Shown here one piece after another: positions 47,265 to 56,183 of a DNA stretch of 64,000 nt. Location of the stretch: the NCBI RefSeq assembly GCF_001447155.2, contig NZ_CP014754.1, forward strand, positions 806,001 to 870,000, read 5' to 3'. The notes under the pieces are model-generated. The model had not been told where the DNA came from. It made no database searches and saw only the letters and a program-made list of their open reading frames with translations. Position 1 is the stretch's first letter. Each line of letters starts with the position of its first letter. The position numbers and the translations under genes were made by a program. Origin of the DNA: Marinobacter sp. LQ44. GTDB taxonomy: Bacteria; Pseudomonadota; Gammaproteobacteria; Pseudomonadales; Oleiphilaceae.

Positions 47265-48395
47265 ATGTCATTATCACCCACTTTAGAACTCGCCATGGAC
47301 CTCATTCGCCGCCGCTCGGTGACGCCGGATGACGCCGGCTGCCAGGAACTGATGATGTCCCGCCTGGCGCCACTGGGCTTTGCGGGCGAGAACCTGCGGT
47401 TTGGTGACACGGATAACCTGTGGGCCCGCAAGGGCTCAGACGGCCCGGTACTGGCGTTTGCCGGCCACACCGATGTGGTGCCAACCGGCCCGGAGAAAAA
47501 CTGGGCGCACCCGCCGTTTGACCCTGTCATCAAAGATGGCTATCTGTATGGCCGGGGCGCAGCAGACATGAAGGGCAGCCTGGCGGCCTTCATCACCGCC
47601 TGCGAACGCTTTGTGGCGAACAACCCTGAGCACCGAGGCTCCATCGCCCTCTTGATCACCAGCGATGAAGAAGGCCCCGCCCAGGACGGCACGGTGAAAG
47701 TGGTAGAAACCCTGGAAGCCCGCAACGAAAAGATGGACTGGTGCCTGATTGGCGAGCCTTCCAGCACCCATCAGGTGGGCGATGTTATCAAGAACGGCCG
47801 CCGGGGCTCCCTGCACGGCTACCTGACAGTACACGGCGTACAAGGCCACGTGGCCTACCCACACCTGGCAGAGAACCCCGTGCACGCGGTGGCGCCGGCA
47901 CTGGATGCACTGGCCAGGGAATTCTGGGACAACGGCAACGACTTCTTCCCGCCGACCACGTTCCAGATCACCCGGATTGAATCCGGCGTTGGCAGCAACA
48001 TCATTCCCGGCGAATGCCTGGTGCACTTCAACTTCCGGTACTGCACGGAAAACACCGCAGAAAGCCTTGAAGAGCGGGTAGTGGCCATTCTGGACCGGCA
48101 CCAGCTCAAGTACGATTTGCAGTGGCACCTCAGCGGCCGCCCCTTCCTCACCGACAAGGGCGCCCTGGTTGCCGCCAGCCAGAACGCCATCCGCTCCGTC
48201 ACCGGCCGCGAGACCGAGCTGTCCACCTCCGGTGGCACCTCTGATGGTCGCTTCATCGCACCGACTGGCGCACAGGTCGTAGAACTCGGCCCCCTCAACG
48301 CCACCATTCACAAAGTGGACGAATGCGTAAAAGCCGAGGACCTGGATACCCTCTCCGAAATCTACGAACAGATACTGGAAGAACTGCTGGGATAA
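47265..48395 (+). CDS. dapE: Succinyl-diaminopimelate desuccinylase
   Basis: A 376-residue M20 metallohydrolase: [12 protein letters not shown] (metal His and Asp), [26 protein letters not shown] (catalytic Glu pair), [11 protein letters not shown] and [13 protein letters not shown] with a late His. It releases L,L-DAP from N-succinyl-DAP. Start at 47265 ([13 protein letters not shown]) fits family length. Separated from dapD by a hairpin repeat; convergent with slyX, whose stop begins at the next base. Confidence 0.96.
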   Translation: MSLSPTLELAMDLIRRRSVTPDDAGCQELMMSRLAPLGFAGENLRFGDTDNLWARKGSDGPVLAFAGHTDVVPTGPEKNWAHPPFDPVIKDGYLYGRGAADMKGSLAAFITACERFVANNPEHRGSIALLITSDEEGPAQDGTVKVVETLEARNEKMDWCLIGEPSSTHQVGDVIKNGRRGSLHGYLTVHGVQGHVAYPHLAENPVHAVAPALDALAREFWDNGNDFFPPTTFQITRIESGVGSNIIPGECLVHFNFRYCTENTAESLEERVVAILDRHQLKYDLQWHLSGRPFLTDKGALVAASQNAIRSVTGRETELSTSGGTSDGRFIAPTGAQVVELGPLNATIHKVDECVKAEDLDTLSEIYEQILEELLG

Positions 48396-48614
48396 TCAAT
48401 AATGCGGAGGCGGAGTCTCATCCTCCTCCGCCTTGATGTTCGAGGGCGAAATATCCTTCAACTGCTTGTGCAGCACCTTCTTGGCATCCCACAGCTCCCG
48501 AATATCCATCTCCTGCTTCGCCACCTGCTCACTCAGGGTATTGATCACATCGTCCTGGAACGCAAGTCGCATTTCCAGCTCTGCAAGCCTGTCTTCCAGT
48601 GTCTTTTTGCTCAT
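48396..48614 (-). CDS. slyX: SlyX family protein
   Basis: A 72-residue coiled-coil protein: KTLEDRLAELEMRLAFQDDV, INTLSEQVAKQEMDI heptads, and the C-terminal PPPHY that typifies SlyX. Function unknown in all species. It is transcribed away from the cold-shock gene; a stop-to-stop abutment with dapE leaves no intergenic bases. Confidence 0.93.
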   Translation of the reverse strand: MSKKTLEDRLAELEMRLAFQDDVINTLSEQVAKQEMDIRELWDAKKVLHKQLKDISPSNIKAEEDETPPPHY

Positions 48615-48641
48615 GAGATTTGGTCAGCCCTTTCGGTAATC

Positions 48642-48650
48642 TGGTATGAT
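48642..48650 (+). promoter_or_regulatory. Extended -10 promoter for the cold-shock-domain gene
   Basis: TGGTATGAT is a close match to the extended -10 TGnTATAAT, which can work without a good -35. Transcription would start near 48657, just before the two leader hairpins described next. Confidence 0.5.
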
Positions 48651-48661
48651 GCCGCCTTTTA

Positions 48662-48729
48662 CCGCCAACATTGAACATTGGCGGCGTTCATTGGCCGGGC
48701 ATGCCATGTTACCCGATGTCCGGCTTTTT
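48662..48729 (+). promoter_or_regulatory. Structured leader with terminator-like hairpin
   Basis: Two hairpins in the untranslated leader of the cold-shock gene. The first pairs CCGCCAA (48662-48668) with TTGGCGG (48678-48684). The second pairs GCCGGGCAT (48694-48702) with ATGTCCGGC (48716-48724; one G-U) and is followed at once by TTTTTA (48725-48730), an intrinsic-terminator layout 18-36 bases before the start codon. This fits attenuation with antitermination by cold-shock proteins, or a leader terminator releasing a ~70-nt RNA. Confidence 0.5.
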
Positions 48730-48764
48730 ATCGTTAGTGTTAACCCATGGAGAATATTCAGCCA

Positions 48765-49307
48765 ATGCGTAATCCAGCCAAAGCGATCCGTCTTTCCCTT
48801 ATGATCGCCATTCCGGCACCCCTGGTACTGTTTCTGCTGCTGTCTGTCACACCGCAATTCCTGGCCGCGCTGAGCGCTGGCAACCTCGCCGAGGCACTGG
48901 GCAGTGTTGGTGGCCTTGCAGCGTACCTGATTGCCTTTGTTATTTTTGCCATCACCGGTTTTCTGGCCATCGCACTTGCCACCAAGCAGCCCTCCGCAGC
49001 GCCGGCTTCCAGAAGCCAGAGCCGCCCGGCACGCAACAGTCGCCAGAACAACGTTTATGATGACGAAGAAGACGATTTTGACGACACCACACCGGAAGGG
49101 GACGAGGAAGGCACCGTCAAGTGGTTCAACGTCAAGAAAGGCTTTGGCTTCATCGTCCGCGACAGTGGCGACGAGATCTTTGTGCATTTCCGCGCCATTC
49201 GCGGTCGTGGTCGCCGCGTATTGCGCCAGGGCCAACTGGTTCGGTTCAACGTTGTGGAAGCCGACAAAGGCCTGCAAGCAGACAACGTGTCTATCCTGAG
49301 CGAGTAA
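48765..49307 (+). CDS. Membrane-anchored cold-shock-domain protein
   Basis: A 180-residue protein (186 if the ATG at 48747 is used; a GGAG 12 bases before 48765 slightly favours the inner start). Two TM segments (IAIPAPLVLFLLLSVTPQF and LIAFVIFAITGFLAIALA, roughly residues 12-31 and 51-73), a basic Ser/Arg linker and an acidic stretch (DDEEDDFDD) precede a C-terminal cold-shock domain: GTVKWFNVKKGFGFIVRD with both RNP motifs, and DEIFVHFRAI. RNA/single-strand nucleic-acid binding at the inner membrane is expected. The leader and fusion are discussed in findings. Confidence 0.88.
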   Translation: MRNPAKAIRLSLMIAIPAPLVLFLLLSVTPQFLAALSAGNLAEALGSVGGLAAYLIAFVIFAITGFLAIALATKQPSAAPASRSQSRPARNSRQNNVYDDEEDDFDDTTPEGDEEGTVKWFNVKKGFGFIVRDSGDEIFVHFRAIRGRGRRVLRQGQLVRFNVVEADKGLQADNVSILSE

Positions 49308-49326
49308 TTTCGTAGCTCAAGATACG

Positions 49327-49356
49327 AAAAAGGCAGCCTCCAGGGGCTGCCTTTTT
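49327..49356. terminator. Bidirectional rho-independent terminator
   Basis: AAAAAGGCAGCC and GGCTGCCTTTTT pair perfectly around the loop TCCAGG, between two convergent genes. A-runs and T-runs on both sides allow it to work in both directions. Confidence 0.9.
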
Positions 49357-49373
49357 ACGTTCTGCTAGTCGGT

Positions 49374-49748
49374 TCAGTTCCAGACCACCAATTGCTCGCC
49401 CCGGTGGTCCAGGCGCCACCACTTCTCATCTCCCACCGGATCGCCTTCTTTCCAGTCACCGGTGCTGCACCGTATCTCCCCTTCCATGGCCCGCCAGGCA
49501 CTGCGGGCGCAGTCCAGGTCAGTGTTCCAGGGCAGATCATCCCCCTCCATCAGCACAGAGGTAAACCTCTTTCCAAAGGCGCCGGGATACAGGGTGATCC
49601 GCAAACGGGTACCGTTGAACCACGCACTACCCTTCACTACCGAAGTGACATCCGAATCGTCCAGTTGAACGTCATCAAGCTGGTTCTCCAGCCAACCGGA
49701 TATGGCCGCCGGCTCCAGATCACGAATATAAATTTCCAGGTCCTGCAC
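49374..49748 (-). CDS. Unknown protein, 124 aa, overlapping the Clp-N/AAA gene
   Basis: No family recognised. A soluble acidic protein beginning VQDLEIYIRDLEPAAISGWL if read from GTG 49748, where AGGGAG lies eight bases upstream; the longer ATG start (49775) would overlap the upstream gene by 56 bases. The sequence ends in WRLDHRGEQLVVWN. The strong overlap (29 or 56 bases) with the ATPase gene indicates coupled expression and a likely partnership, perhaps as a substrate or adaptor. Confidence 0.68.
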   Translation of the reverse strand: MQDLEIYIRDLEPAAISGWLENQLDDVQLDDSDVTSVVKGSAWFNGTRLRITLYPGAFGKRFTSVLMEGDDLPWNTDLDCARSAWRAMEGEIRCSTGDWKEGDPVGDEKWWRLDHRGEQLVVWN

Positions 49749-51132
49749 CCAAGGTATCTCCCTGCTGTTGTTCACAATTCAGCACATAGTGAACCGGCCC
49801 GGGCCTGGCTGCAACCCATCGTTCCAGTTCCTGGCGAAGATCCTCCACCAGTAACCGACGCAGGGTGCCGGAACGCTTACGTTCGTGCCAAACCACCTCA
49901 GCAGCAGCCTGCTCAAGATCCAGTTGTTGTATCTGCAGCTCTACCCGCTCAGCACACTCACCCCGGGCGAGGGCCACCAGGGACTGACGCCGAAGGGTGT
50001 CGTGCTCTGCCGCCAGAGCCACCGCCTCCAGCGGTCCCCGGCTGGCAAACAGGTCAAGCCTGGCGGCTGCCCGGTGCAACCATTCGAGCATACCGCCGGG
50101 CGTTGCTATACTTCGGGTTTGGCGAGACGCCGCATACTCCATCGCTGCCGGCGACAATTGCAGGTTCCAGCGCTTTTCGATGGCTGGCTGGTGTGCTGTC
50201 AAGATCGCTCTTCTCTGCGCCTCACTAACACCCGGCATCGCCATGGTTTCCAACTCCCGGCCCAGTATGGCAGTCAGCCGGTTGCTGTCTGTTCGTCCTT
50301 TATCCCTGTCGTTTGATGCCAGCATCAGGATTGGCCCCTGCCATCCTGTCACCAGTTCGCGCGCAGCGCCATCCGGCATGCTCATCAGTTCCAGTAGGTC
50401 GAGCGGTGCCACATTGTCCAGAATCATCGCTGGCCACGGTGCAACTCCGTCCCCGCCTGGCGGGACCACCGGCTGATCGGACGCCATCACCTCTGCCTGG
50501 CGTCGCAAGTCCATCTGCACCCAAGAGAATCCCGGCGTCGCCAGCAACATCCTCAGCCAGGCGGTTTTCCCGCTACCACGGGGGCCTGCTACCCAGATCA
50601 ACCCATTCCGGTTTGCAGATAAAGCCACCACAACGTCCTCAGCCAGCTGCAACCAGGCTGGATCAGTCACCGTAACGGGGCTGAAAGGTTGGTCAGGGGA
50701 AACCGGAGGCGTGCAGGCCTCACCCTCCGCACTCGGCCAGTGGCTGACCAGTTCCAGCACCGCCACATAGGCTTTGTCTTGCAGGCGCTCGGCAAGGTAA
50801 ACCAGCCCGTGCAACAGCACAGGCCAGTCCAGCCAGGGCTGATCGGTCGCTTCACGGGTGCTGGAAATCCAGTAGATAAGCTGGGAAGACAGGTCCCCAT
50901 CGCCACGAACTTCGGCAACAATGGGTTGTTCACCCTGAATGGTGCGAATCAGTTCGTCCAGGTCCACACCCTGCCGTTTCAGAAACGAAACGGCCTCAGG
51001 AACGGCATCGAGCAATGCCAACAGATAGTCTTCAACCGTAATCACCGAACCACCGCGGCTGGCAACATTGTCGCGGGCCTGCAAGAGCGCAGTCTGACAC
51101 TGGGGCGCAAGGCACCCTTGCCAATCATCCAT
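49720..51132 (-). CDS. ClpA/B N-domain plus single AAA+ ATPase module, unknown
   Basis: A 470-residue protein read from ATG 51132 (AAGGAGA seven bases upstream; ATG at 51138 is too close). Residues about 1-75 resemble the Clp N-domain (CQTALLQARDNVASRGG, VEDYLLALLDAVPEA). After a linker, a single AAA+ module has Walker A GPRGSGKT (183-190), a weak Walker B AMILDN (235-240; Asn where Glu is expected), sensor-1 LASND (271-275) and a helical lid. It thus resembles half of ClpB/ClpV with a possibly inactive Walker B. No second ATPase domain, middle domain or ClpP-binding loop is seen. Possible role: an adaptor or remodelling ATPase. Confidence 0.72.
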   Translation of the reverse strand: MDDWQGCLAPQCQTALLQARDNVASRGGSVITVEDYLLALLDAVPEAVSFLKRQGVDLDELIRTIQGEQPIVAEVRGDGDLSSQLIYWISSTREATDQPWLDWPVLLHGLVYLAERLQDKAYVAVLELVSHWPSAEGEACTPPVSPDQPFSPVTVTDPAWLQLAEDVVVALSANRNGLIWVAGPRGSGKTAWLRMLLATPGFSWVQMDLRRQAEVMASDQPVVPPGGDGVAPWPAMILDNVAPLDLLELMSMPDGAARELVTGWQGPILMLASNDRDKGRTDSNRLTAILGRELETMAMPGVSEAQRRAILTAHQPAIEKRWNLQLSPAAMEYAASRQTRSIATPGGMLEWLHRAAARLDLFASRGPLEAVALAAEHDTLRRQSLVALARGECAERVELQIQQLDLEQAAAEVVWHERKRSGTLRRLLVEDLRQELERWVAARPGPVHYVLNCEQQQGDTLGAGPGNLYS

Positions 51133-51335
51133 CGGCATTCTCCTTCCTTGGGTTTGGGGCAGCATCATCCTGATGCGTGTTTGATCAGCGAGGGATTTTA
51201 GGGGGAAGAGCGACCAACAGCAACGGTTAGCCGCCGTTTTTGCTGAGTCGGCCGCACTCTGTTCAGGTTGGGGTTGGGGTCGATGCCTTGCAAGCCAATC
51301 ACAGGGCCAGGCGCAGCCCGACCCTGTGGCCCTGA

Positions 51336-52884
51336 TCACTCAGGGTGATTGGGTGACAGGGTGACCGCAAGCGCCGGTGAAGCCCACCCCGGAACAGGCT
51401 GATCGTTGCTGCTCAGCGGCGCGCCGCCATGTACCACCGTCTCGGCATCACCATAATGCATCCAGGTCACGGTTGGTACCTGGCCAACCGGTGGTTTGCT
51501 GTAATCGCATACCCCGTTCGGGAAGATCTCAGCAACCTTCTGGGCAAAGTTCTCAGAGGTGAAAATACCTTGGAGTAGATTGGCCGGATAATCCGCAGGG
51601 TCAACCGGCTTGAGCTGGCACTTGTTATTCAGGGTTCGAATGTCATCGCCGGCCACTGTTCTCGGGGTACCAAACCGGGTTTGCACCAGCAGTGCCTGGG
51701 TTTCAACAATCGGGTCTGTGATCGGCGCCAACAAATCGGTCACCCGCGAGGGCAAGCCAAGGGCGCCAAGATCCAGGCCGCACACCTGCCCGTTGGCCAC
51801 GTCCAGGATTTCACCCACCTCTGCCGTGTTGATGGCACCGGTGCGATAGGCATTGGTGATGGCCTGGAAATCACCCCGAGTGCGTTCGGCCTGGTACTTT
51901 ATATCCACATTGAAACCGCCAATCCCCCGGTTCAGATCCAGGAACTGTTGGCCATTGATAAAGCCCTGCTGCAGGGCCCTCAGGCCGTATTGAACGCCTT
52001 CGTTATCCAGCGGAATGCCGGCAATCTTCCTGGTCCGGGTAGGCCGCCGGGAAGAAGGCCAGGTCTGAAACCACTGGATTGACGGGCAGGTGCCCGTAGA
52101 TAAAGGGCCACTGGGTTGGCAGCAAGCCGTTGGTAAGCAGATCCGCCATGAAGGAGAAGAACCCTTCCGGACCCTCCGGCATCTGCAGCCCAAGGTAGTT
52201 GCTGATCAGGTTGTAATCCGCGAACTGCATAGCGGTGGTCCAGACATCCGGATAGGAACACTGAACAATCAACCCCTGATAGATACCGGGATAGGCATTG
52301 GCAATGTGTTGCTGGGCAATCGCCCCACCAGAGCAGCCAGTGCCAATGGTGTAACGGACCGGGCCGTAGTTCTCGATGATGTGCTCTTTGGCCATCATCA
52401 AAGATTCGGCAGCGGTCACCAGATTCACGTTGTGGCCAAGGTTGGCCTGAGCGGTGGACAGGGTTATAAAGCCCCGGGCCAGCGCCACGGAAATACTGTC
52501 ACCCAACAACAGCTCGTTGCCGTTGGTCGCGCCGGAGATATCGCCATTGGGCGGACTGCCCATACCGTAACTCACCCCCACGTTACCGCCGTGATGAATC
52601 AGTACTTTCCCGTTCCACTGCTCCTGGGGATTCAGGGCGGTCCAGTCGTTTCCGGGCTGGAACAATGACATTACCTGGTAGCGGTCGCGGTTCATGACAC
52701 CGGTTTCCACACGAACGATGAACGGCATTTCAACGCCCTCGTCGGTGGTCACGGTGGCGATGTCATCATCGGCGCGATTGGACAGAACCCGTACCTCGCC
52801 CTCACCTATTGGCAGACCTTTGTTGCCATCAGACTGACCGGGCGGCGTAGTGCCCGGAACCGTCGGCCCCGGGGCCTGCGTCAA
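51336..52884 (-). pseudogene. Decayed DUF6351 family gene (5' truncated, frameshifted)
   Basis: Two frames that belong to one protein. Frame one (from a TTG at 52884, with a stop four codons earlier) carries the core TIGTGCSGGAIAQQHIANAY and DVWTTAMQFADY and runs to about 52030. The match then continues in another frame from KIAGIPLDNEG (ending at 51336) through NGVCDYSKPPVGQ. The family is about 650-750 residues with a signal peptide and an N-terminal domain of about 200 residues, which is missing here. The serine-containing GCSGG suggests an alpha/beta-hydrolase-like secreted enzyme (possibly polyester/oligomer hydrolase). A single indel near 52030 (between AAYP and KIAG) is enough to explain the split; a sequencing error could restore the middle but not the start. 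Confidence 0.75.
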
Positions 52885-52932
52885 AAATGTGAATCAAGTC
52901 CCATTTTAGCCTGACCAGTGGACTCCATGGCT

Positions 52933-53373
52933 TCACCAGGTACCGGTGTTTTCCATACTGGCCCAAGGCTCCTGAGCCGGCAGTGCATCGCCCTTCTGCA
53001 GCAGTTCAATCGAGATATTATCCGGCGTGCGGATAAAGGCCATATGGCCATCCCGAGGCGGGCGATTGATAGTAACGCCGTTGGCCTGCAGCTTTTCGCA
53101 CAGCGCATAAATGTTGTCCACCCGGAACGCCAGGTGCCCGAAATTCCGGCCGCCGGTGTACTCCTCCGGGTCCCAGTTATGGGTGAGCTCAATCATTGGC
53201 GCCTTGTCCTCACGGGCACGGGCTTCGTCTTCCGGGGCCGCCAGGAACACCAGGGTGAAACGGCCCTTCTCACTCTCTTTGCGGGAAATCTCCACCATGC
53301 CCAAAAGGTCGCAGAAAAAGTGAAGGGTGTCGTCCAGATTGCTGACCCGAATCATCGTGTGCAGGTATTGCAT
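52933..53373 (-). CDS. gloA: Lactoylglutathione lyase / VOC-family glyoxalase I
   Basis: A 146-residue VOC protein. [20 protein letters not shown] starts the first module (His5), followed by [31 protein letters not shown] (His) and IELLQKGD (Glu): the four metal ligands of glyoxalase I. It isomerises the glutathione-methylglyoxal adduct, which a GloB-like enzyme (for example YcbL-type) then hydrolyses. The start at 53373 has AGGAG ten bases upstream. Divergent from the DUF1853 gene; the dead DUF6351 gene begins 49 bases downstream. Confidence 0.9.
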   Translation of the reverse strand: MQYLHTMIRVSNLDDTLHFFCDLLGMVEISRKESEKGRFTLVFLAAPEDEARAREDKAPMIELTHNWDPEEYTGGRNFGHLAFRVDNIYALCEKLQANGVTINRPPRDGHMAFIRTPDNISIELLQKGDALPAQEPWASMENTGTW

Positions 53374-53432
53374 ATAGGGCTCCTGTGGTTTCGTGGCTCT
53401 CAAACACGCCCAGTTTACGTTATTCTCAGGCC

Positions 53433-54341
53433 ATGACGACAAACGCAGAAACCGAAACCCTGCTCAACCTGCAGATACCAGCCATCCGGCATCTCGCCTG
53501 GCTGTGCACGGCACCGCAACTCCTGGCCGCCCCCGTGAGCTTTGAGCCACTGCAGTGGCTGCCCGATGACTACCTCGACAAACTCAAACACTGGGACAAG
53601 CACCCAGACACCATGCCAGCAAGACTCGCGGCCACCACCGAGCGCCGCCTTGGCCATTACTTTGAGCGTTTATACGAAGTGCTCCTGGTCGATCTGCTGG
53701 GTTGGGAACTGCTGCTGAAGAATCAGCAGATCAAGGCCGGCAACCGAACCATCGGTGAGCTGGATTTTCTGGTGCGGAATCCACACACCCGGTGCGTGGA
53801 ACACCATGAAATTGCCATCAAATACTATCTGGGCGTCAACGAAGGCCCCGAAATGACCAAGTGGTACGGGCCAAACGCCAAAGACCGCCTGGACCTGAAA
53901 GTAGACAGAATGCTCAGCCACCAGAGCCCTATGGCCCAGCGGGCGGAGGCACAGGCGCTGTTCGCAGATCTGGGGATTTCAGAGCCGATTATTCCGCGAG
54001 TGTTTCTGCCGGGGTATCTGTTCTATCCGGATGACAGGGTGGCACTTCCGGACTATGTGCCGGCGGGCCATAGGCAGGGGCAATGGTGCTACGCCCGGGA
54101 TTTGGTGAACTCGGATCTGACGGACTGGGTGCCCCTGAAAAAGCCACATTGGATTGGGCCTTGGAGACAGGATGAACGGCCCGATAGTGAGGCGACGCGG
54201 GAGGCGGTGGCGTTTGTGGACGCCCAGGGCGTGCCGGTGTTGTTTGCGCGGCTGGAGTGGCAGCCTGGGCTTGGGTGTTGGGTTGAGAGGGAGCGGTGGT
54301 TTGTGGTGCCGGGGGAGTGGCCTGTGGCCTCATTTGTTTGA
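53433..54341 (+). CDS. DUF1853 family protein
   Basis: A 302-residue soluble protein: [20 protein letters not shown] start, [19 protein letters not shown] and the nuclease-like GELDFLVRN followed by [13 protein letters not shown], where E/D and K (ELDF...EIAIKY) resemble a PD-(D/E)xK core. This is the DUF1853 family of unknown function. The frame is plausible throughout; the 3' end is unusually G/T-rich and overlaps the convergent ParD-like gene by 12 bases. Confidence 0.82.
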   Translation: MTTNAETETLLNLQIPAIRHLAWLCTAPQLLAAPVSFEPLQWLPDDYLDKLKHWDKHPDTMPARLAATTERRLGHYFERLYEVLLVDLLGWELLLKNQQIKAGNRTIGELDFLVRNPHTRCVEHHEIAIKYYLGVNEGPEMTKWYGPNAKDRLDLKVDRMLSHQSPMAQRAEAQALFADLGISEPIIPRVFLPGYLFYPDDRVALPDYVPAGHRQGQWCYARDLVNSDLTDWVPLKKPHWIGPWRQDERPDSEATREAVAFVDAQGVPVLFARLEWQPGLGCWVERERWFVVPGEWPVASFV

Positions 54342-54713
54342 TGAGAAAGATCGCACTAATTCACGAGCACCGTCAGGGTGAATGGCCTCAAGGAACCCGG
54401 GATTTTCTATCGAGCACTGGTACACTGTTCGACTGTGAGCGATAGTCTTAGCAAGTTCTCCCGAATCACGGGCAGCATCCACCTCAGCCCATAATTCATC
54501 ACCAGATACCAGCTCCGGATCTACCGGCTCCACCTTTACCCGGCAATTGCCCTGTGAAATGGATATCAGATCCTCAGCCGAGACTTCACCAGCCACAATC
54601 CTGCCTATCTCAGCCCAGTATTCTATCTGCTTGGGTGTAGAGCGCCGCTGAACCTGCGCCTCTGCTGATGCTTCACGGATCAGTTTGTCATCGATTCGAA
54701 TGGCGGTTGCCAT
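54330..54713 (-). CDS. ParD-like antitoxin-type protein (orphan)
   Basis: A 127-residue protein starting MATAIRIDDKLIREASAEAQ, a ribbon-helix-helix-like N-terminus found in the ParD_like family (KQIEYWAEIGRIV is typical). The second half (ELVSGDELWAEVDAARDSGE; NPGFLEAIHPDG) may bind a toxin. No ParE/HicA-size toxin gene lies next to it, so it may be a solitary regulator or a remnant. Its start is 107 bases from the membrane-protein cassette. Confidence 0.8.
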   Translation of the reverse strand: MATAIRIDDKLIREASAEAQVQRRSTPKQIEYWAEIGRIVAGEVSAEDLISISQGNCRVKVEPVDPELVSGDELWAEVDAARDSGELAKTIAHSRTVYQCSIENPGFLEAIHPDGARELVRSFSSNK

Positions 54714-54819
54714 GATGCCCTCCTGAAATGGTTGCCGCGAACCATGTGTACAGATTACTACAGGTGTTGCGTTTTGCGACAGGCCGGAGATTGCATTGAC
54801 GTGGAGACTACAACTTCAG

Positions 54820-55077
54820 CTATTCGAAGATGTAGTCTCCACGTTCGTCTTTCCTCACATCCAAAAACCCCATGTGAGGAAACAGGCGAACCTTGATCGA
54901 GTACGAAAGAACGCCCCCAGCAACGGCAAGCAATACACCCACGATCGAGACAACCGGCTCGAACGTTGCAATCTTATTAGCCAGACGCATTTGATTGCCC
55001 GACTGCTTTTTGAGTTGTTCGAAGATTTCGTGCCGACTTAAGCCCTGCTTCGTGAGTTCTTCTATTTGGCGATCCAT
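54820..55077 (-). CDS. Truncated small membrane protein, 85 aa (paralogue of 58806-59330)
   Basis: Residues 1-41 (MDRQIEELTKQGLSRHEIFE, then a helix up to ATFEP) and 42-85 (VVSIVGVLLAVAGG, RLFPHMGFLDVRKDERGDYI) are nearly identical to the two ends of the 174-residue protein at 58806-59330, but the middle 89 codons are gone exactly, in frame. One TM segment remains of four. The ribosome site AAGGA and the leader are also the same as for the longer paralogue. Whether the short protein works is unknown. Confidence 0.85.
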   Translation of the reverse strand: MDRQIEELTKQGLSRHEIFEQLKKQSGNQMRLANKIATFEPVVSIVGVLLAVAGGVLSYSIKVRLFPHMGFLDVRKDERGDYIFE

Positions 55078-55097
55078 AATTTACTATCCTTGTAAAA

Positions 55098-56174
55098 TCA
55101 AATTGGCCAAGCATCGGCCGGTCGTAGTTTTCGGTATTCTTCCATCGATATTTTGCCCAGTTGCGGAGTGAGCTTGCAGCGCCGACTTCCCCAGGCAAAC
55201 TGATTCTGCCGCTGATGGACTTCTGTCCAGCCTTCACTATCTTTCCAGGATTTCAGATCAAGATCCCTCCAGTATCGGGGATTACGACCTATCCTCTTAT
55301 CATGCTCAGCGGTCACTGGGTCCTGATGGCGGAAGGGTTCCAAGCGGGGTGTATCAGGCAGTGGCTGAGTCACATCCATATAGCACTGCAACATGTCCCA
55401 GGTAGCGAGGACTTCGTTTTTGTTCGCTTCAATAGTACTGAAAGCTGTGTTGTTGAAGGTTTTCCGGGTATAACGATGGACCAGAATCAACCGGAAGAAG
55501 ACCCCGCTCTGCTGGATCACCCGATCGACATAAGCGTCGAATTCGACGAAGGGGGCCTGGAAATAACGTCCGCGCCCCAGAGATATGCGGACTTGACCGG
55601 TGACTCGGTTGAACTCGCTGCAACCGTCTTCCAAGGACTCATCGAACTTTTTACCAAGCGTTTCTTCGAACGGCCTGATAACAAACGCAAGACCAGTACT
55701 CATAATCCAATTGATGCTTGGAGGAATAATCCAGAATGATAAGATCAACCAACCAGGCACAAGAGTTAATAAAAGCAAAATATGAAGGAAAGCCGGGAGT
55801 CCATACGATTCCGTTAGCTGGACGATTGCCCAGACCAATGAAGCCAGGCCACCAATCACTATTGTCAACGCCCAAGCGATTGGAAACAGCAGAATCAGAA
55901 GTTTCATCCCTATTTTCCCGTTCAGGAAACGAATCCGTTGATGATCCCACCACCAGCCCGGATCTTTAAACTCAGGGTCGACCTTTTTATGCGCCTGCAG
56001 AGATTCAACGTCTTGAATCGTTCGGTGGAAGGGAATCACTCCGGCATAAGTGCCTATTGGCTGCAACTCCTCGCCGATCCGCGTGCGTTCTTTGGGCGAT
56101 TTCGGCAAGGGCCCAATGTCCATCGCCCTAAAGGCTGTGTCTGCAATACCAGACATCTGTTTCTGTTCAGTCAT
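55098..56174 (-). CDS. Effector-locus membrane protein, paralogue 3 (DUF6708-like)
   Basis: A 358-residue protein: soluble N-terminus (TAFRAMDIGPLPKSPKERT), DPGWWWDHQRIRFLNGKIGM, two or three TM segments (about 85-110 and 120-155), then a cytosolic/periplasmic domain with FVEFDAYVDRVIQQSGVFFR and LVHRYTRKTF, and the conserved C-terminus TPQLGKISMEEYRKLRP ending in ADAWPI. It aligns end to end with the genes at 59351-60427 and 56184-57227. Shape and place suggest the DUF6708-type proteins found beside T6SS effectors. AT-richer than the core genome in parts. Confidence 0.78.
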   Translation of the reverse strand: MTEQKQMSGIADTAFRAMDIGPLPKSPKERTRIGEELQPIGTYAGVIPFHRTIQDVESLQAHKKVDPEFKDPGWWWDHQRIRFLNGKIGMKLLILLFPIAWALTIVIGGLASLVWAIVQLTESYGLPAFLHILLLLTLVPGWLILSFWIIPPSINWIMSTGLAFVIRPFEETLGKKFDESLEDGCSEFNRVTGQVRISLGRGRYFQAPFVEFDAYVDRVIQQSGVFFRLILVHRYTRKTFNNTAFSTIEANKNEVLATWDMLQCYMDVTQPLPDTPRLEPFRHQDPVTAEHDKRIGRNPRYWRDLDLKSWKDSEGWTEVHQRQNQFAWGSRRCKLTPQLGKISMEEYRKLRPADAWPI

Positions 56175-56183
56175 CCATGCCAC

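Noticed and set aside
47436..48311. 291-residue minus-strand frame opposite dapE
   Set aside because: Antisense shadow of the M20 peptidase gene; no homologous motifs.
52881..53192. Possible missing N-terminus of the DUF6351 gene
   Set aside because: The frame is the shifted reading of the glyoxalase gene and contains no DUF6351 sequence; the true 5' end is absent.
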